Below, piece by piece: positions 27,077 to 35,321 of a DNA stretch of 64,000 nt. Below the pieces are notes generated by a model, which saw only the letters and a list, made by a program, of their open reading frames with translations, had not been told where the DNA came from and did no database searches. Source of the stretch: Xanthomonas hyacinthi. GTDB lineage: Bacteria > Pseudomonadota > Gammaproteobacteria > Xanthomonadales > Xanthomonadaceae. How positions within the stretch are numbered: position 1 is the first letter of the stretch; every line of letters begins with the position of its first letter. The stretch lies in NCBI RefSeq assembly GCF_009769165.1, contig NZ_CP043476.1:2487001-2551000 (forward strand), written 5' to 3'. The position numbers were made by a program, and so were the translations under genes.

Positions 27077-27985
27077 ATGGCTGAAGTGTGCAGGAAACTT
27101 GCCTGGATCGCCGCGACCATGATGGCCTTTTCCATACCCGCCACGCGAGCATGGGCCCTTCAGGCGCCACCACCCGCCGCGGCGTCGGCCACCACGCAGG
27201 GGTACACCCTGCCGTCGACGCAGGTCTGGGACCTGGCCGCCGCCAACGGCGAGGTGTATCGCATCTTCGTGTCCCTCCCCAGCGAAGGCGAAGCGCCCGA
27301 GGACGGGTACCCGGTGCTGTACGTGCTCGACGGCAACGCGTACTTTGGCTCGTTCGCGCAGGCACGGTGGGTCCAGGAATACCTGCCGATCGGCAAATCG
27401 ATCATCGTCGGGGTCGGTTATCCCACCGATGACGCCTATGACGTGCGCCGCTTGAACGACTACACCGCGCCGCTGCTGGATCCGCCGCCACGGCAATGGC
27501 GCGAGCTGGCCAAGTACAAGAGCGGCGCACGCAAGCAGTTCCTCGATTTCATGACCGGCAAACTGCGCGCCGAGATCAGTCGCCGCTACCGGACCGATCC
27601 CGACCGCCATTCGCTGTTCGGCCACTCGCTGGGCGGCCTGTTTGCGCTCTATGCGCTCTACGAACGGCCGGAGGCCTTCCACTCGATCGTGGCTGCCAGC
27701 CCCTCCATGGAGTGGAACGAGCAGGGCATGCTCGAGGACGAGCGCGCGTTCACCGCCCGCTTGGCCAGCGGCAAGATCGGCAAGACCAGCCGGCTGATGG
27801 TGGTCGTCGGCGATCGTGACACCGATGACGATCCGGAGCCGGCGCGCGCGCTCGTTGACCGCCTGGACCTGCTCTCGGGGCACGGCCTGCGCGTTCGCCT
27901 GCGCCGTTATCCGGAAGAAGTACATGTCAGCGTGCCCGCGCGGTCGGTGACCGACGTGCTGCGCTTCGCGTTCGATATCCGCTGA
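27077..27985 (+). CDS. Exported esterase of the Fes/IroE (esterase D) family
   Basis: 302 residues with an N-terminal signal sequence (about residues 7-28, ending AWALQA). Putative-esterase domain: PVLYVLDGNAYFG near residue 80, the nucleophile elbow SLFGHSLGGLFALYALYERP (Ser184), an acidic VVGDRDTDDD segment and a C-terminal EEVHVSVP His. This is the pattern of IroE/Fes-like siderophore esterases. AAAGGAG lies seven bases before the ATG. It is divergent from the M20-MFS unit and carries the shared motif upstream, which supports a joint role with the receptor. Other short-chain esterases share the fold. Confidence 0.87.
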   Translation: MAEVCRKLAWIAATMMAFSIPATRAWALQAPPPAAASATTQGYTLPSTQVWDLAAANGEVYRIFVSLPSEGEAPEDGYPVLYVLDGNAYFGSFAQARWVQEYLPIGKSIIVGVGYPTDDAYDVRRLNDYTAPLLDPPPRQWRELAKYKSGARKQFLDFMTGKLRAEISRRYRTDPDRHSLFGHSLGGLFALYALYERPEAFHSIVAASPSMEWNEQGMLEDERAFTARLASGKIGKTSRLMVVVGDRDTDDDPEPARALVDRLDLLSGHGLRVRLRRYPEEVHVSVPARSVTDVLRFAFDIR

Positions 27986-28039
27986 GCCGCGACGATCCCC
28001 AGACCCCGCCCAGAGCTGCGCGGCGGCGCAGACGGGCCT

Positions 28040-28098
28040 GTTCGGCAAAGTCGGGGGGCGGGATGGCGAAGCATCGAATCTGCGTCGCGCACAGCATG
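28040..28098. repeat. 59-bp dispersed repeat, copy B (upstream of the permease)
   Basis: Second copy of the 26833-26891 repeat. Its minus strand reads GACTTTGCCGAACAG, again the shared motif. It lies 88 bp before the amino-acid permease start. Confidence 0.75.
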
Positions 28099-28185
28099 AA
28101 AGCGACATGATCGATCAACAACGTCCCCTCCGCTCCTGCAAAAGCCTGCTGGCGTCGGCACTGTTGCCACGAAAGGGGGGGCCAC

Positions 28186-29673
28186 ATGGAGAGGTTCCAG
28201 ATGACGACGCCTGCGCAACCAGACGGGAATTCCGGACTGCAGCTTCGGCTGGGATGGGGTGCGCTGCTGATCTTGGGCGTGGCCCAGATTCTGGGCGCCG
28301 GGGTCTATGTACTGATCGGCACCGCTGCGTCCCTGTATGCCGGGCCAGCGGTGACCCTTTCCTTCGTGATCGCGGGCGTCGCCTGTCTGCTGGTTGGCCT
28401 GTGCTATGCCGAATTGGCTTCCAGCGTGCCCGAATCGGGTTCGGCGTACAGCTACTGCAAGGTCACGCTGGGCACCGGTCCGGCCTGGGCATTGGGTTGG
28501 TTGCTGTTCCTGGAGTTCAGCGTGGCCGCATCGCTGCTGGCGGTCGGTTTTTCCGGCTACCTCGCCAGCCTGTTGGCAGACCTGGGACTGCTCCTCCCGG
28601 ACGCGATCTCGACGCCTGCGATCCAGCTGCTGTCAGGCAGCGAAGGCAAGTCGCCGACCGTCAGTGGCCACGCCAACCTCGTCGCTGCGGGTGCGGTGCT
28701 GGCCGCGGGCGCAGTCGTCGCACTGGGCACCTCCCGCTCCTCGCTGGCCAACACCGCTCTGGTGCTCGTGAAAGTCCTCGTGCTGGTCAGTTTCATCGTC
28801 ATCGGCGCGACTGCTGTCGATCCCGCCAACTGGTCGCCGTTCGTGCCACCCAACGAGGGCGGCTTCACCTACGGGTGGGAGGGCGTGGCGCGCGCAGCCG
28901 CGCTGCTGTTCTTCGCCTTCCTCGGCTTCGAGACCGTTTCCACAGCGGCGGCTGAAGCCCGCAACCCGCAGCGCGACGTGCCGATCGGGATCCTCGGTTC
29001 GCTGGCGATCTGCGCCACCTTGTACGTGTTGGCGGCAGTCGTGTTGACAGGGCTTGTGCCGTTCCGGGAACTCGATGTCCCCGATCCCATCGCGCTGGCC
29101 GCCGACCGCATCGGCTGGCCGCAGTTCGCGGTGGTGATCAAGGTCGGTGCTCTCGCCGGGCTGGCATCGGTGCTGCTGGCCAATGCCTTCGGGCATTCGC
29201 GTGTCTGCTACGCGATGTCCCGCGACGGCCTGCTGCCCGACGTGTTCAGCCGACTGCACCCCACCCGCAACAGCCCGTGGATCGCCAACCTGCTGTTGGC
29301 CGCGCTCGCTGCGATCAACGCAGCGCTGTTGCCCATCTCGGTGATGGCGGACCTGATCTCGTTCGGCGTGGCCTTCATGTTTGCGATCATGGCCATCAGC
29401 CTGATCCACATGCGCAGCACGCAACCCGAGCGACTGGGCCGTTTCAGGGTCCCGCTGGGTGGTATCCGCATAAGGGGCATCTGGTTCGGGGTAGTCCCGG
29501 TCGCGGCGATCATGATGAGTTTCGCGATGACGCTTCCGGTGGCGCTGGACATCGCGCAGCAGGCCCGTAAAGGCGAACTGCTCCCGGTCGCGATCCTGGG
29601 CTTCTATGCCGTGATCGGCGCGTTGCTCTATCGATTCTATGGCCGCGCCCGCGCATTGCGACGCAGCGCCTGA
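28186..29673 (+). CDS. APC family amino-acid permease (cationic amino-acid transporter-like)
   Basis: 495 residues with about 12 membrane helices. The first helix has the APC glycine motif QILGAGVYVLIGTAAS; FAFLGFETVSTAAAEARNPQ is the conserved TM6/loop signature of CAT-type permeases, and RVCYAMSRDGLLPDVFSRLH is the next. Two starts are possible: ATG 28186 after a very strong GAAAGGGGGGG site, or ATG 28201 after GGAGAGG; the first is used here. It heads a tandem unit with the amidase and the fusion hydrolase. Probably imports an amino acid released by the neighbouring enzymes; cationic substrate is a family inference. Confidence 0.9.
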   Translation: MERFQMTTPAQPDGNSGLQLRLGWGALLILGVAQILGAGVYVLIGTAASLYAGPAVTLSFVIAGVACLLVGLCYAELASSVPESGSAYSYCKVTLGTGPAWALGWLLFLEFSVAASLLAVGFSGYLASLLADLGLLLPDAISTPAIQLLSGSEGKSPTVSGHANLVAAGAVLAAGAVVALGTSRSSLANTALVLVKVLVLVSFIVIGATAVDPANWSPFVPPNEGGFTYGWEGVARAAALLFFAFLGFETVSTAAAEARNPQRDVPIGILGSLAICATLYVLAAVVLTGLVPFRELDVPDPIALAADRIGWPQFAVVIKVGALAGLASVLLANAFGHSRVCYAMSRDGLLPDVFSRLHPTRNSPWIANLLLAALAAINAALLPISVMADLISFGVAFMFAIMAISLIHMRSTQPERLGRFRVPLGGIRIRGIWFGVVPVAAIMMSFAMTLPVALDIAQQARKGELLPVAILGFYAVIGALLYRFYGRARALRRSA

Positions 29674-29718
29674 CCCATCTTCCCTCGCTGCTGCCCTCCC
29701 ACCTACGGAACCCACTGC

Positions 29719-31167
29719 ATGTTCCGCAACAAACTCACGCGCGCAGATGCCTTCGCGATCGGTCGTCTCGACGCCCACGACCAGGCGGCCCTGGTACGTT
29801 CGGGCAGCCTCGATGCGACAGGCCTGGCGGAAGCGGCGATCCTACGCATCGAGGTGCTGGACCCGCAGTTGCAGGCGTTGAGCCACCGCGCGTTCGCGCT
29901 TGCGCGGCGCGAGGCTGCCGTGCTGGATGGCGCAAGGGGCGGCGCCGCGTCACCTAGCCCGATGGCGGGCGTGCCCTGGCTGCCGAAGGATTCATTGGAT
30001 TACCCGGGCATGCCGACGCGGTCGGGCTCGCGCAGCCGCAGCGGCGTGCTGGTGGAACGCGCCTATCCCTACGTCGCGCGACTGGTCGCGCAGGGCCTGG
30101 TGGCGATCGGCAAATCGTCGATGCCCGAATTCGGGCTGCTCGCCTCCACCGAACCGCTGCAGGGTCCGTTGACACGCAATCCCTGGTCGTTGGCGCATTC
30201 GCCGGGGGGATCCAGCGGCGGTGCCGCTGCCGCGGTCGCCGCCGGCCTCGTCCCGTTCGCCCACGGCAGCGACGGCGGCGGCTCGATCCGCGTGCCCTCC
30301 TCGTGCTGCGGCGTGGTGGGCCTGAAGCCCGGCCGCGACAGCACGGTGAGGGTGCGCGGCCGGCACTTGGTCGAGGATCTGCTGGTGGCCGACTGCCTGC
30401 ACTCGCGGAGCGTTCGCGATACCGCATGGGCATTCGCCGCGACCCATCTGCACCCGGGGCGCGCGACGGTGCACGGGCCTTCGCCGAGGCGCCTGCGGAT
30501 CGCGATGATCGAGCACGGCCTGCGTGGCGCGGCGCCACACTCCGACGTGCGTGATGCCAGCACGCGCACCGCCGACCTGTGCACGCGGCTGGGCCATCGC
30601 GTAGAACGCGTCGACTGGCCGCTCGACGGTCATGCGACGCTGACTGCATTCGAGGACCTATGGTCGCACCTCGCTGCCGATGCGGTCGATGCAGCGACCG
30701 CAATGATCGGCGGGCGTCGCCTTGAAGATGCGGTGGAGCCGTGGACGCTGAGCCTGTCCGATCGCGCCAGGCGCCTGCCGCCGCAGATGTTGGAGTCGGC
30801 GTACCAGCAGATTGCGCGATTGCCGCGCCAGCTGGCCAGGTTCTTCGACAGCTACGACGTGGTCTTGACGCCGGTGGTGAGCGCGCCGCCACCGCCACTG
30901 GGAACTTTCGCGCCCGATGTCGCGATGGAAACGCTGATGGACGCGATGTTCGCGTGGATCGATTACACCCCGTTGCACAACATGGCAGGCACGCCGGCGA
31001 TCTCGCTGCCGTTGTCCTTCGATTCTGCCGGCCTGCCCATCGGCAGCATGTTCGCGGCCGATCGCGGACAGGAAGATACCCTTCTTGCACTGGCCTACGA
31101 ATTGGAGGCGGCGGTGCCTTGGGCCGCGCACTGGCCATCCCATTCCGTGGCCTCGGCCATCCCCTGA
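29719..31167 (+). CDS. Amidase signature family enzyme
   Basis: 482 residues. The Ser-cisSer-Lys triad can be read: Lys90 in VPWLPKDSLDYPG, cis-Ser166 in HSPGGSSGGAAAA, and nucleophile Ser189 in GSDGGGSIRVPSS. No signal peptide, so it should be cytoplasmic. It lies 45 bp after the permease and 29 bp before the fusion gene, all in one direction, so the three are probably one operon. It hydrolyses an amide bond; the substrate cannot be told. Not part of a GatCAB set, as no gatB or gatC is nearby. Confidence 0.92.
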   Translation: MFRNKLTRADAFAIGRLDAHDQAALVRSGSLDATGLAEAAILRIEVLDPQLQALSHRAFALARREAAVLDGARGGAASPSPMAGVPWLPKDSLDYPGMPTRSGSRSRSGVLVERAYPYVARLVAQGLVAIGKSSMPEFGLLASTEPLQGPLTRNPWSLAHSPGGSSGGAAAAVAAGLVPFAHGSDGGGSIRVPSSCCGVVGLKPGRDSTVRVRGRHLVEDLLVADCLHSRSVRDTAWAFAATHLHPGRATVHGPSPRRLRIAMIEHGLRGAAPHSDVRDASTRTADLCTRLGHRVERVDWPLDGHATLTAFEDLWSHLAADAVDAATAMIGGRRLEDAVEPWTLSLSDRARRLPPQMLESAYQQIARLPRQLARFFDSYDVVLTPVVSAPPPPLGTFAPDVAMETLMDAMFAWIDYTPLHNMAGTPAISLPLSFDSAGLPIGSMFAADRGQEDTLLALAYELEAAVPWAAHWPSHSVASAIP

Positions 31168-31196
31168 ACCCCGCCCCTTCCCCGCACGCTAAGACC

Positions 31197-32822
31197 ATGT
31201 CCAATCCTGCCTTGTTCCAGCCGCTCTCCCCGCATGACATCGCCGACCTCGTCGCCGCGCAACAGCTCGCGTGGATCGTTTCCGGTGCAGCCGGCGTGCT
31301 CTCGGCCACCCCGTTGCCCGTGCAGCTGGAATGCGACGCCGACGGCCATCCCCTTCGCCTGCTGGGGCACTTCGCCCGCAGCAATCCGCAATGGCGCGCC
31401 TTCGCCGAAGAGCCGCGCGCCACCGTGCTCCTGGTCGGTCCCCACGGATATGTCTCGCCGTCCTGGTTCAGAGACCGCACCCGCGCGCCGACCTGGAACT
31501 ACGCCACCGCCGTGTTCGAAGTGGACGTCGAACTGCGCGACACCTCCGAAGACGCCAGCAGATTGCTGCATAGCCTGGTCGAAGACGTGGAGCGCGAGCG
31601 TCCTGGTGCATGGCGAATCGAGGAGCTCGGGGAACGGTATCGCCAGCTAAGCCAGGGGGTCGTCGGTTTCCACGCGAAGATCCGTAGCGTCCGCACTACG
31701 TTCAAGATGGGCCAGGACGAGCGCGACGACGTGTTCGACGACATCTTGCGCGGACTCTGGAACACGCGGCAGCACGATCTGGCTGCCTGGATGCGCCGCT
31801 TCGATGGCGGCCGTGGCGCCGATGCCACCGTCGCCATCGAGCCCCGTGCTAAGCCCCTCGACCCGGAGATCGCCCACTTCATCGACAGCGTGATCGCCGA
31901 GGGCCGACGCATCACCGCCGGCCGGACGCTGGACTGGCCAGCCCGGCGCGAGATCGTGGAGCAGGTGCGCCGGCCGTGGTGCGAAGGCGGTCCCATAATC
32001 GCGCGCACCGAGGAGATCTTTGCCGATACCCGCCACGGACCGGTCCGCCTGCGAATCCATGATCCTGCGCCGGGTGCCTCGAAGCCGACGCTCGGTTTCC
32101 TGCATGGTGGCGGCTGGGCCATGTTCAGCCTGGACACGCATGACCGCGTGATGCGAGAACTGGCTGCACGCGCCGGTGTGGCCGTGGTCGGTATCGACTA
32201 TGCGTTGTCGCCAGAGGCGCGCTATCCGGTCGCGCTGGAACAGGTGGTTGATGTTGTTCGCTGGCTGCAGGCAAACGCTGCAAAGCATGGACTTGACGCA
32301 AGCCGGCTGGCGCTTGGGGGAGATTCCGCTGGCGGCAATCTAACCACCGGCGCGCTCCTCAAGTTGCGTGATGATGGCGAGGGAGGCCGCATCGCCGCGG
32401 CCCTGAACTACTACGCGGGCTATTCGCCGGATTGCTCGCCGCACTCGCGCCGCCGCTACGGCACCGACACGGACATGCTGAGCGCCGCCGAGATCGACAC
32501 GTTCTGGAATCAGTACATCTCTCGATCAGCCGACCGCAACGATCCCTACGCGCATGGCCTGCTGGCTGACGTGGGGGGGCTGCCGCCCTTTTTCATCGGC
32601 GTCGGCGAATGTGACGTCCTCGCCGAGCAGAATCTGGCAATGGCCGGAAAGCTGCTCGCGTCTGGCGTTGGCGTTGAGGTAAAACTTTATCCGGGGGCAC
32701 CGCACAGCTTTATCGAGGCGGTATCCGTATCTTCAATCGCTAGACAGGCGCTGGATGACGGAGCCGCCTTTCTGCGTCGGACCTTCAAGATCGGCCGCGC
32801 CCTCTCTGCGGTACGCGAATGA
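31197..32822 (+). CDS. Fusion protein: PaiB-like flavin-binding domain + HSL-family alpha/beta hydrolase
   Basis: 541 residues with two domains in one uninterrupted frame. Residues about 5-205 match PaiB-type FMN-binding negative regulators (GHFARSNPQWRAF, GPHGYVSPSWF, APTWNYATAVFEV). Residues about 240-535 form a hormone-sensitive-lipase-type hydrolase: HGGG at 303-306, GGDSAGGN with Ser377, ECDVL with Asp473 and APHSF with His503. No stop, start or ribosome site separates them. The family members are normally separate proteins. Last gene of the permease-amidase unit. It may be a redox- or flavin-linked esterase, or the PaiB part may only stabilise it; both are inference. Confidence 0.87.
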   Translation: MSNPALFQPLSPHDIADLVAAQQLAWIVSGAAGVLSATPLPVQLECDADGHPLRLLGHFARSNPQWRAFAEEPRATVLLVGPHGYVSPSWFRDRTRAPTWNYATAVFEVDVELRDTSEDASRLLHSLVEDVERERPGAWRIEELGERYRQLSQGVVGFHAKIRSVRTTFKMGQDERDDVFDDILRGLWNTRQHDLAAWMRRFDGGRGADATVAIEPRAKPLDPEIAHFIDSVIAEGRRITAGRTLDWPARREIVEQVRRPWCEGGPIIARTEEIFADTRHGPVRLRIHDPAPGASKPTLGFLHGGGWAMFSLDTHDRVMRELAARAGVAVVGIDYALSPEARYPVALEQVVDVVRWLQANAAKHGLDASRLALGGDSAGGNLTTGALLKLRDDGEGGRIAAALNYYAGYSPDCSPHSRRRYGTDTDMLSAAEIDTFWNQYISRSADRNDPYAHGLLADVGGLPPFFIGVGECDVLAEQNLAMAGKLLASGVGVEVKLYPGAPHSFIEAVSVSSIARQALDDGAAFLRRTFKIGRALSAVRE

Positions 32823-32942
32823 GCGTGTCGTCATCCCATCGGTTGGGCTGCGCCAGCGAATCGGCGTTGCTGTGCATCGCGGTGCGGGCATGCAAGCGGT
32901 CGCACCCGCTAGACTTGCCCGCTCCATGACCTGGCAAGGCCG

Positions 32943-33923
32943 ATGAACCGCTATCGCCGCTTCGTGTTGCTGGCCCTGCTGGCCCTGCTGGCCGTCTTCG
33001 CTGCCGCGCAGGCGCAGCAGGCCGATCGCCGCATCGCCGTGACCATCGACGATCTGCCATGGCAACGCATGGGCAAGACCCCGGCCGCGCAGTTGCCGGC
33101 GTTCCATGCACAGCTGATGGCGGCGTTGCGGCAGGCGAACGTGCCCATCGTCGGCTTCGTCAACGAGGACAAGCTCGAACAGGACGGCCAGCTGCAGCCG
33201 CAACGCGTGGCGATGCTGCGCGACTGGCTGGACGCGGGCTACGAACTGGGCAACCACACCTACGGCCATGTGAACCTGCACGAGGTGGGATTGCCGGCCT
33301 ACGAAGACGCCATCGTGCGCGGCGAGCGCAGCGTGCGGCCGCTGCTGGCCGAGTACGGGCAGCCATTGCGCTGGTTCCGCCATCCTTACCTGGCTACCGG
33401 GCGCAGCGATGTCGAGCGCGAGGCGGTGCTCGCCTTCGTCGCCGCGCGCGGCTACCGTATCGCGCCGGTCACCGTGGACAACGGCGAGTGGGTGTGGGCC
33501 TTCGCCTATGCGCGGGTGCTGGAGACCGAGCCGGCAGGCGCGGCGCGCGAGGCCACGCTGCTGCGGCTGCGCAAGGGCTATGTGCCGTACATGCTCAACA
33601 AGCTGGACTACTTCGAGGCGCAGTCGCAGCGGCTGTTCGGCCGCCGCATCGCGCAGGTGTGGTTGATGCATGCCAACGAGTTGAATGCCGTCGCGTTCCC
33701 GGAGCTGATCGCCGCCACGCGCCGCCGCGGCTATGCGTTCGTCACCCTGGACGAGGCGCTGCGCGATCCGGCCTACCGGCACGCCGAGGGCTATACCGGC
33801 CGCGGCGGCATCAGCTGGCTGCACCGCTGGGCCATGGCCGAGCACAAGCCCAAGGACGTCCATGCCGGCGAGCCGGCGGTGCCGGGCTGGGTGTTCGCAT
33901 TGGCGGGAATCGAGTCGGAATAG
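32943..33923 (+). CDS. Exported polysaccharide deacetylase (NodB homology)
   Basis: 326 residues with a signal peptide (MNRYRRFVLLALLALLAVFA...AQAQ). NodB-type motifs: RIAVTIDDLPW (catalytic Asp pair), ELGNHTYGHVNLHE (zinc His pair), and WFRHPYLATGRSD (motif 3). Removes acetyl groups from an extracellular or cell-wall polysaccharide. It lies 120 bp after the accessory block but resembles core genes in composition. No adjacent polysaccharide synthesis genes suggest the substrate. Confidence 0.9.
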   Translation: MNRYRRFVLLALLALLAVFAAAQAQQADRRIAVTIDDLPWQRMGKTPAAQLPAFHAQLMAALRQANVPIVGFVNEDKLEQDGQLQPQRVAMLRDWLDAGYELGNHTYGHVNLHEVGLPAYEDAIVRGERSVRPLLAEYGQPLRWFRHPYLATGRSDVEREAVLAFVAARGYRIAPVTVDNGEWVWAFAYARVLETEPAGAAREATLLRLRKGYVPYMLNKLDYFEAQSQRLFGRRIAQVWLMHANELNAVAFPELIAATRRRGYAFVTLDEALRDPAYRHAEGYTGRGGISWLHRWAMAEHKPKDVHAGEPAVPGWVFALAGIESE

Positions 33924-34030
33924 GGTCCGGCAATCGGGAAAGACCTGGGCGCATCGACCGCGCGCGTCTTTCACTTTCCGGCGCAGCGCATTGCGGCACG
34001 ATGCACACCTCTGTTGCCTGCGGCCATGCC

Positions 34031-34231
34031 ATGCGCGCCTCCAAGACTCCACCCTGGAAGAAACCCACGCCGCGCGGCCAGCGCGCGCAGCCGTTGTCGC
34101 CTGCGCAAAAGGCCGCGGCACAGCAGCGTGCGGAAGAGAATGGGCGTCCGTATCCGAACCTGATCGACAATATGTGGGCGGTGCGGCAGCCGCGCGGTGA
34201 TGGCGCGGCGGACGAAGCGGGGCAGGAATAG
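34031..34231 (+). CDS. Small conserved basic protein
   Basis: 66 residues (MRASKTPPWKKPTPRGQRAQ...). The segment LSPAQKAAAQQRAEENGRPY followed by PNLIDNMWAVRQ looks like a conserved small-protein family in proteobacteria (AQKxxAxxRAExxGRPYPNLxDN). No membrane helix or signal. An upstream in-frame ATG at 34001 exists but the basic start MRASKTPPWKK is more family-like. Function unknown. Confidence 0.7.
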   Translation: MRASKTPPWKKPTPRGQRAQPLSPAQKAAAQQRAEENGRPYPNLIDNMWAVRQPRGDGAADEAGQE

Positions 34232-34645
34232 GCGTCGGCGTATGCATGCGGTTGCAGGCCATGGACTGAGTCCCGGCGTGCGACCTGCAGCAGCGGCGCC
34301 GTTCGATCTTGGGCCATCGGTCGCGACAGGCCCCTGCCGGCGACGCCGGTCGCGACCGATGGCCCGAGGCCACCCGGAGTCGCACACCATTGAAGAACGG
34401 CCCGGCCTGCGGATTGCCGAACACCGCGCGGGTCGCGCCGCCCGCATCCACGCCACCGGAATCCAGCGTCGGCATGCGGCGATGGAGAGGGATGCCGCCA
34501 GCGATGGCGCCCGCTGCAGGGGCCGATCCAGTTGTTTTGATGAATGTCGCCGCACCAGGCCGCGCGGGTGTCCTTTGGCGGCGGCCGGTCCGCGCCCATG
34601 CTGTGCCTGCCGGCATTGGGCCGGTCACCTCCTCCAGGTACTGGT
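34232..34645. other. Intergenic gap with one long palindrome
   Basis: 414 bp upstream of the DUF2076 gene. Apart from the palindrome at 34311-34365 nothing gene-like was seen. Confidence 0.45.
34311..34365. repeat. 17-bp inverted repeat of the GGTCGCGAC family
   Basis: GGGCCATCGGTCGCGAC and GTCGCGACCGATGGCCC are perfect inverted repeats around a 21-nt loop. The GGTCGCGAC core recurs at 42874 and, as a GTCGCGGCT variant, inside the E2 gene. Confidence 0.8.
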
Positions 34646-35263
34646 ATGACCCCGCAAGAACAACAGCTACTCGAAGATTTCCTGGCCCGCCTGCGCAGTG
34701 TCGGCGGCGTGGCGAAAGATCCGCAGGCGGATGCGCTGATCCGCGAGCGCCTGGCCGGTCAGCCCGATGCGGCCTATCTGCTGGTGCAGCGGGCATTGCT
34801 GCTCGAACATGCGCTGGAGAGCGCCCAGGCGCAGATCGCGCAATTGCAGCAGGCCGCGCCGCCGCCGCCGGCCGCCAGTTTCCTGGGCCAGGGCTTCAAT
34901 GCGGGACCGCCGCCGTTGCCGCCGGCGCCCGCGCCGCAGCCCGCGCCGGGTTGGCGCGAGCGCCTGTTCGGCGGCGGCGCCAGCCTGCCGGAGCAGGCGC
35001 CGGTCGCGGCACCGGCCGCGCGCGGTCCGGGTTTTCTCGGTACCGCGGCGACCACGGCCGCGGGCGTGGCCGGCGGCATGTTCCTGTTCGAGGGCGTGGA
35101 GAGCCTGCTCGGCGGCCACCACGGCGGATTCCTGGGCGGCGGGTCGCAGCAGGGCGCGGTGGTGGAGAACGTCACCAACAACTATTACAACGACGCACCG
35201 CCGCAGGACGCCGACCAGGATTTTTCGGACGACAGCAGTCTGGATGGCGACAACTGGACTTAG
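34646..35263 (+). CDS. DUF2076 family protein
   Basis: 205 residues. N-terminal helical part (MTPQEQQLLEDFLARLRSVG, VQRALLLEHALESAQAQIAQ), a Pro/Ala-rich linker, then a glycine-rich segment FLGTAATTAAGVAGGMFLFE and an acidic tail with NYYND and DDSSLDGDNW. This is the standard DUF2076 layout in proteobacteria; the role is unknown, with a periplasmic or membrane-associated position suggested by the glycine-rich helix. ATG at 34646 fits the family N-terminus. Confidence 0.85.
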   Translation: MTPQEQQLLEDFLARLRSVGGVAKDPQADALIRERLAGQPDAAYLLVQRALLLEHALESAQAQIAQLQQAAPPPPAASFLGQGFNAGPPPLPPAPAPQPAPGWRERLFGGGASLPEQAPVAAPAARGPGFLGTAATTAAGVAGGMFLFEGVESLLGGHHGGFLGGGSQQGAVVENVTNNYYNDAPPQDADQDFSDDSSLDGDNWT

Positions 35264-35321
35264 GGATCTGGGCGTCCCCGCTCGGCCGGCCCCCATGGGT
35301 GGGCCGCCGAGCGGGCGTTAT

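Noticed and set aside
32823..32942. Right attachment site matching the tRNA-Arg 3' end
   Set aside because: No copy of the tRNA 3' sequence was found at the right edge of the accessory block.
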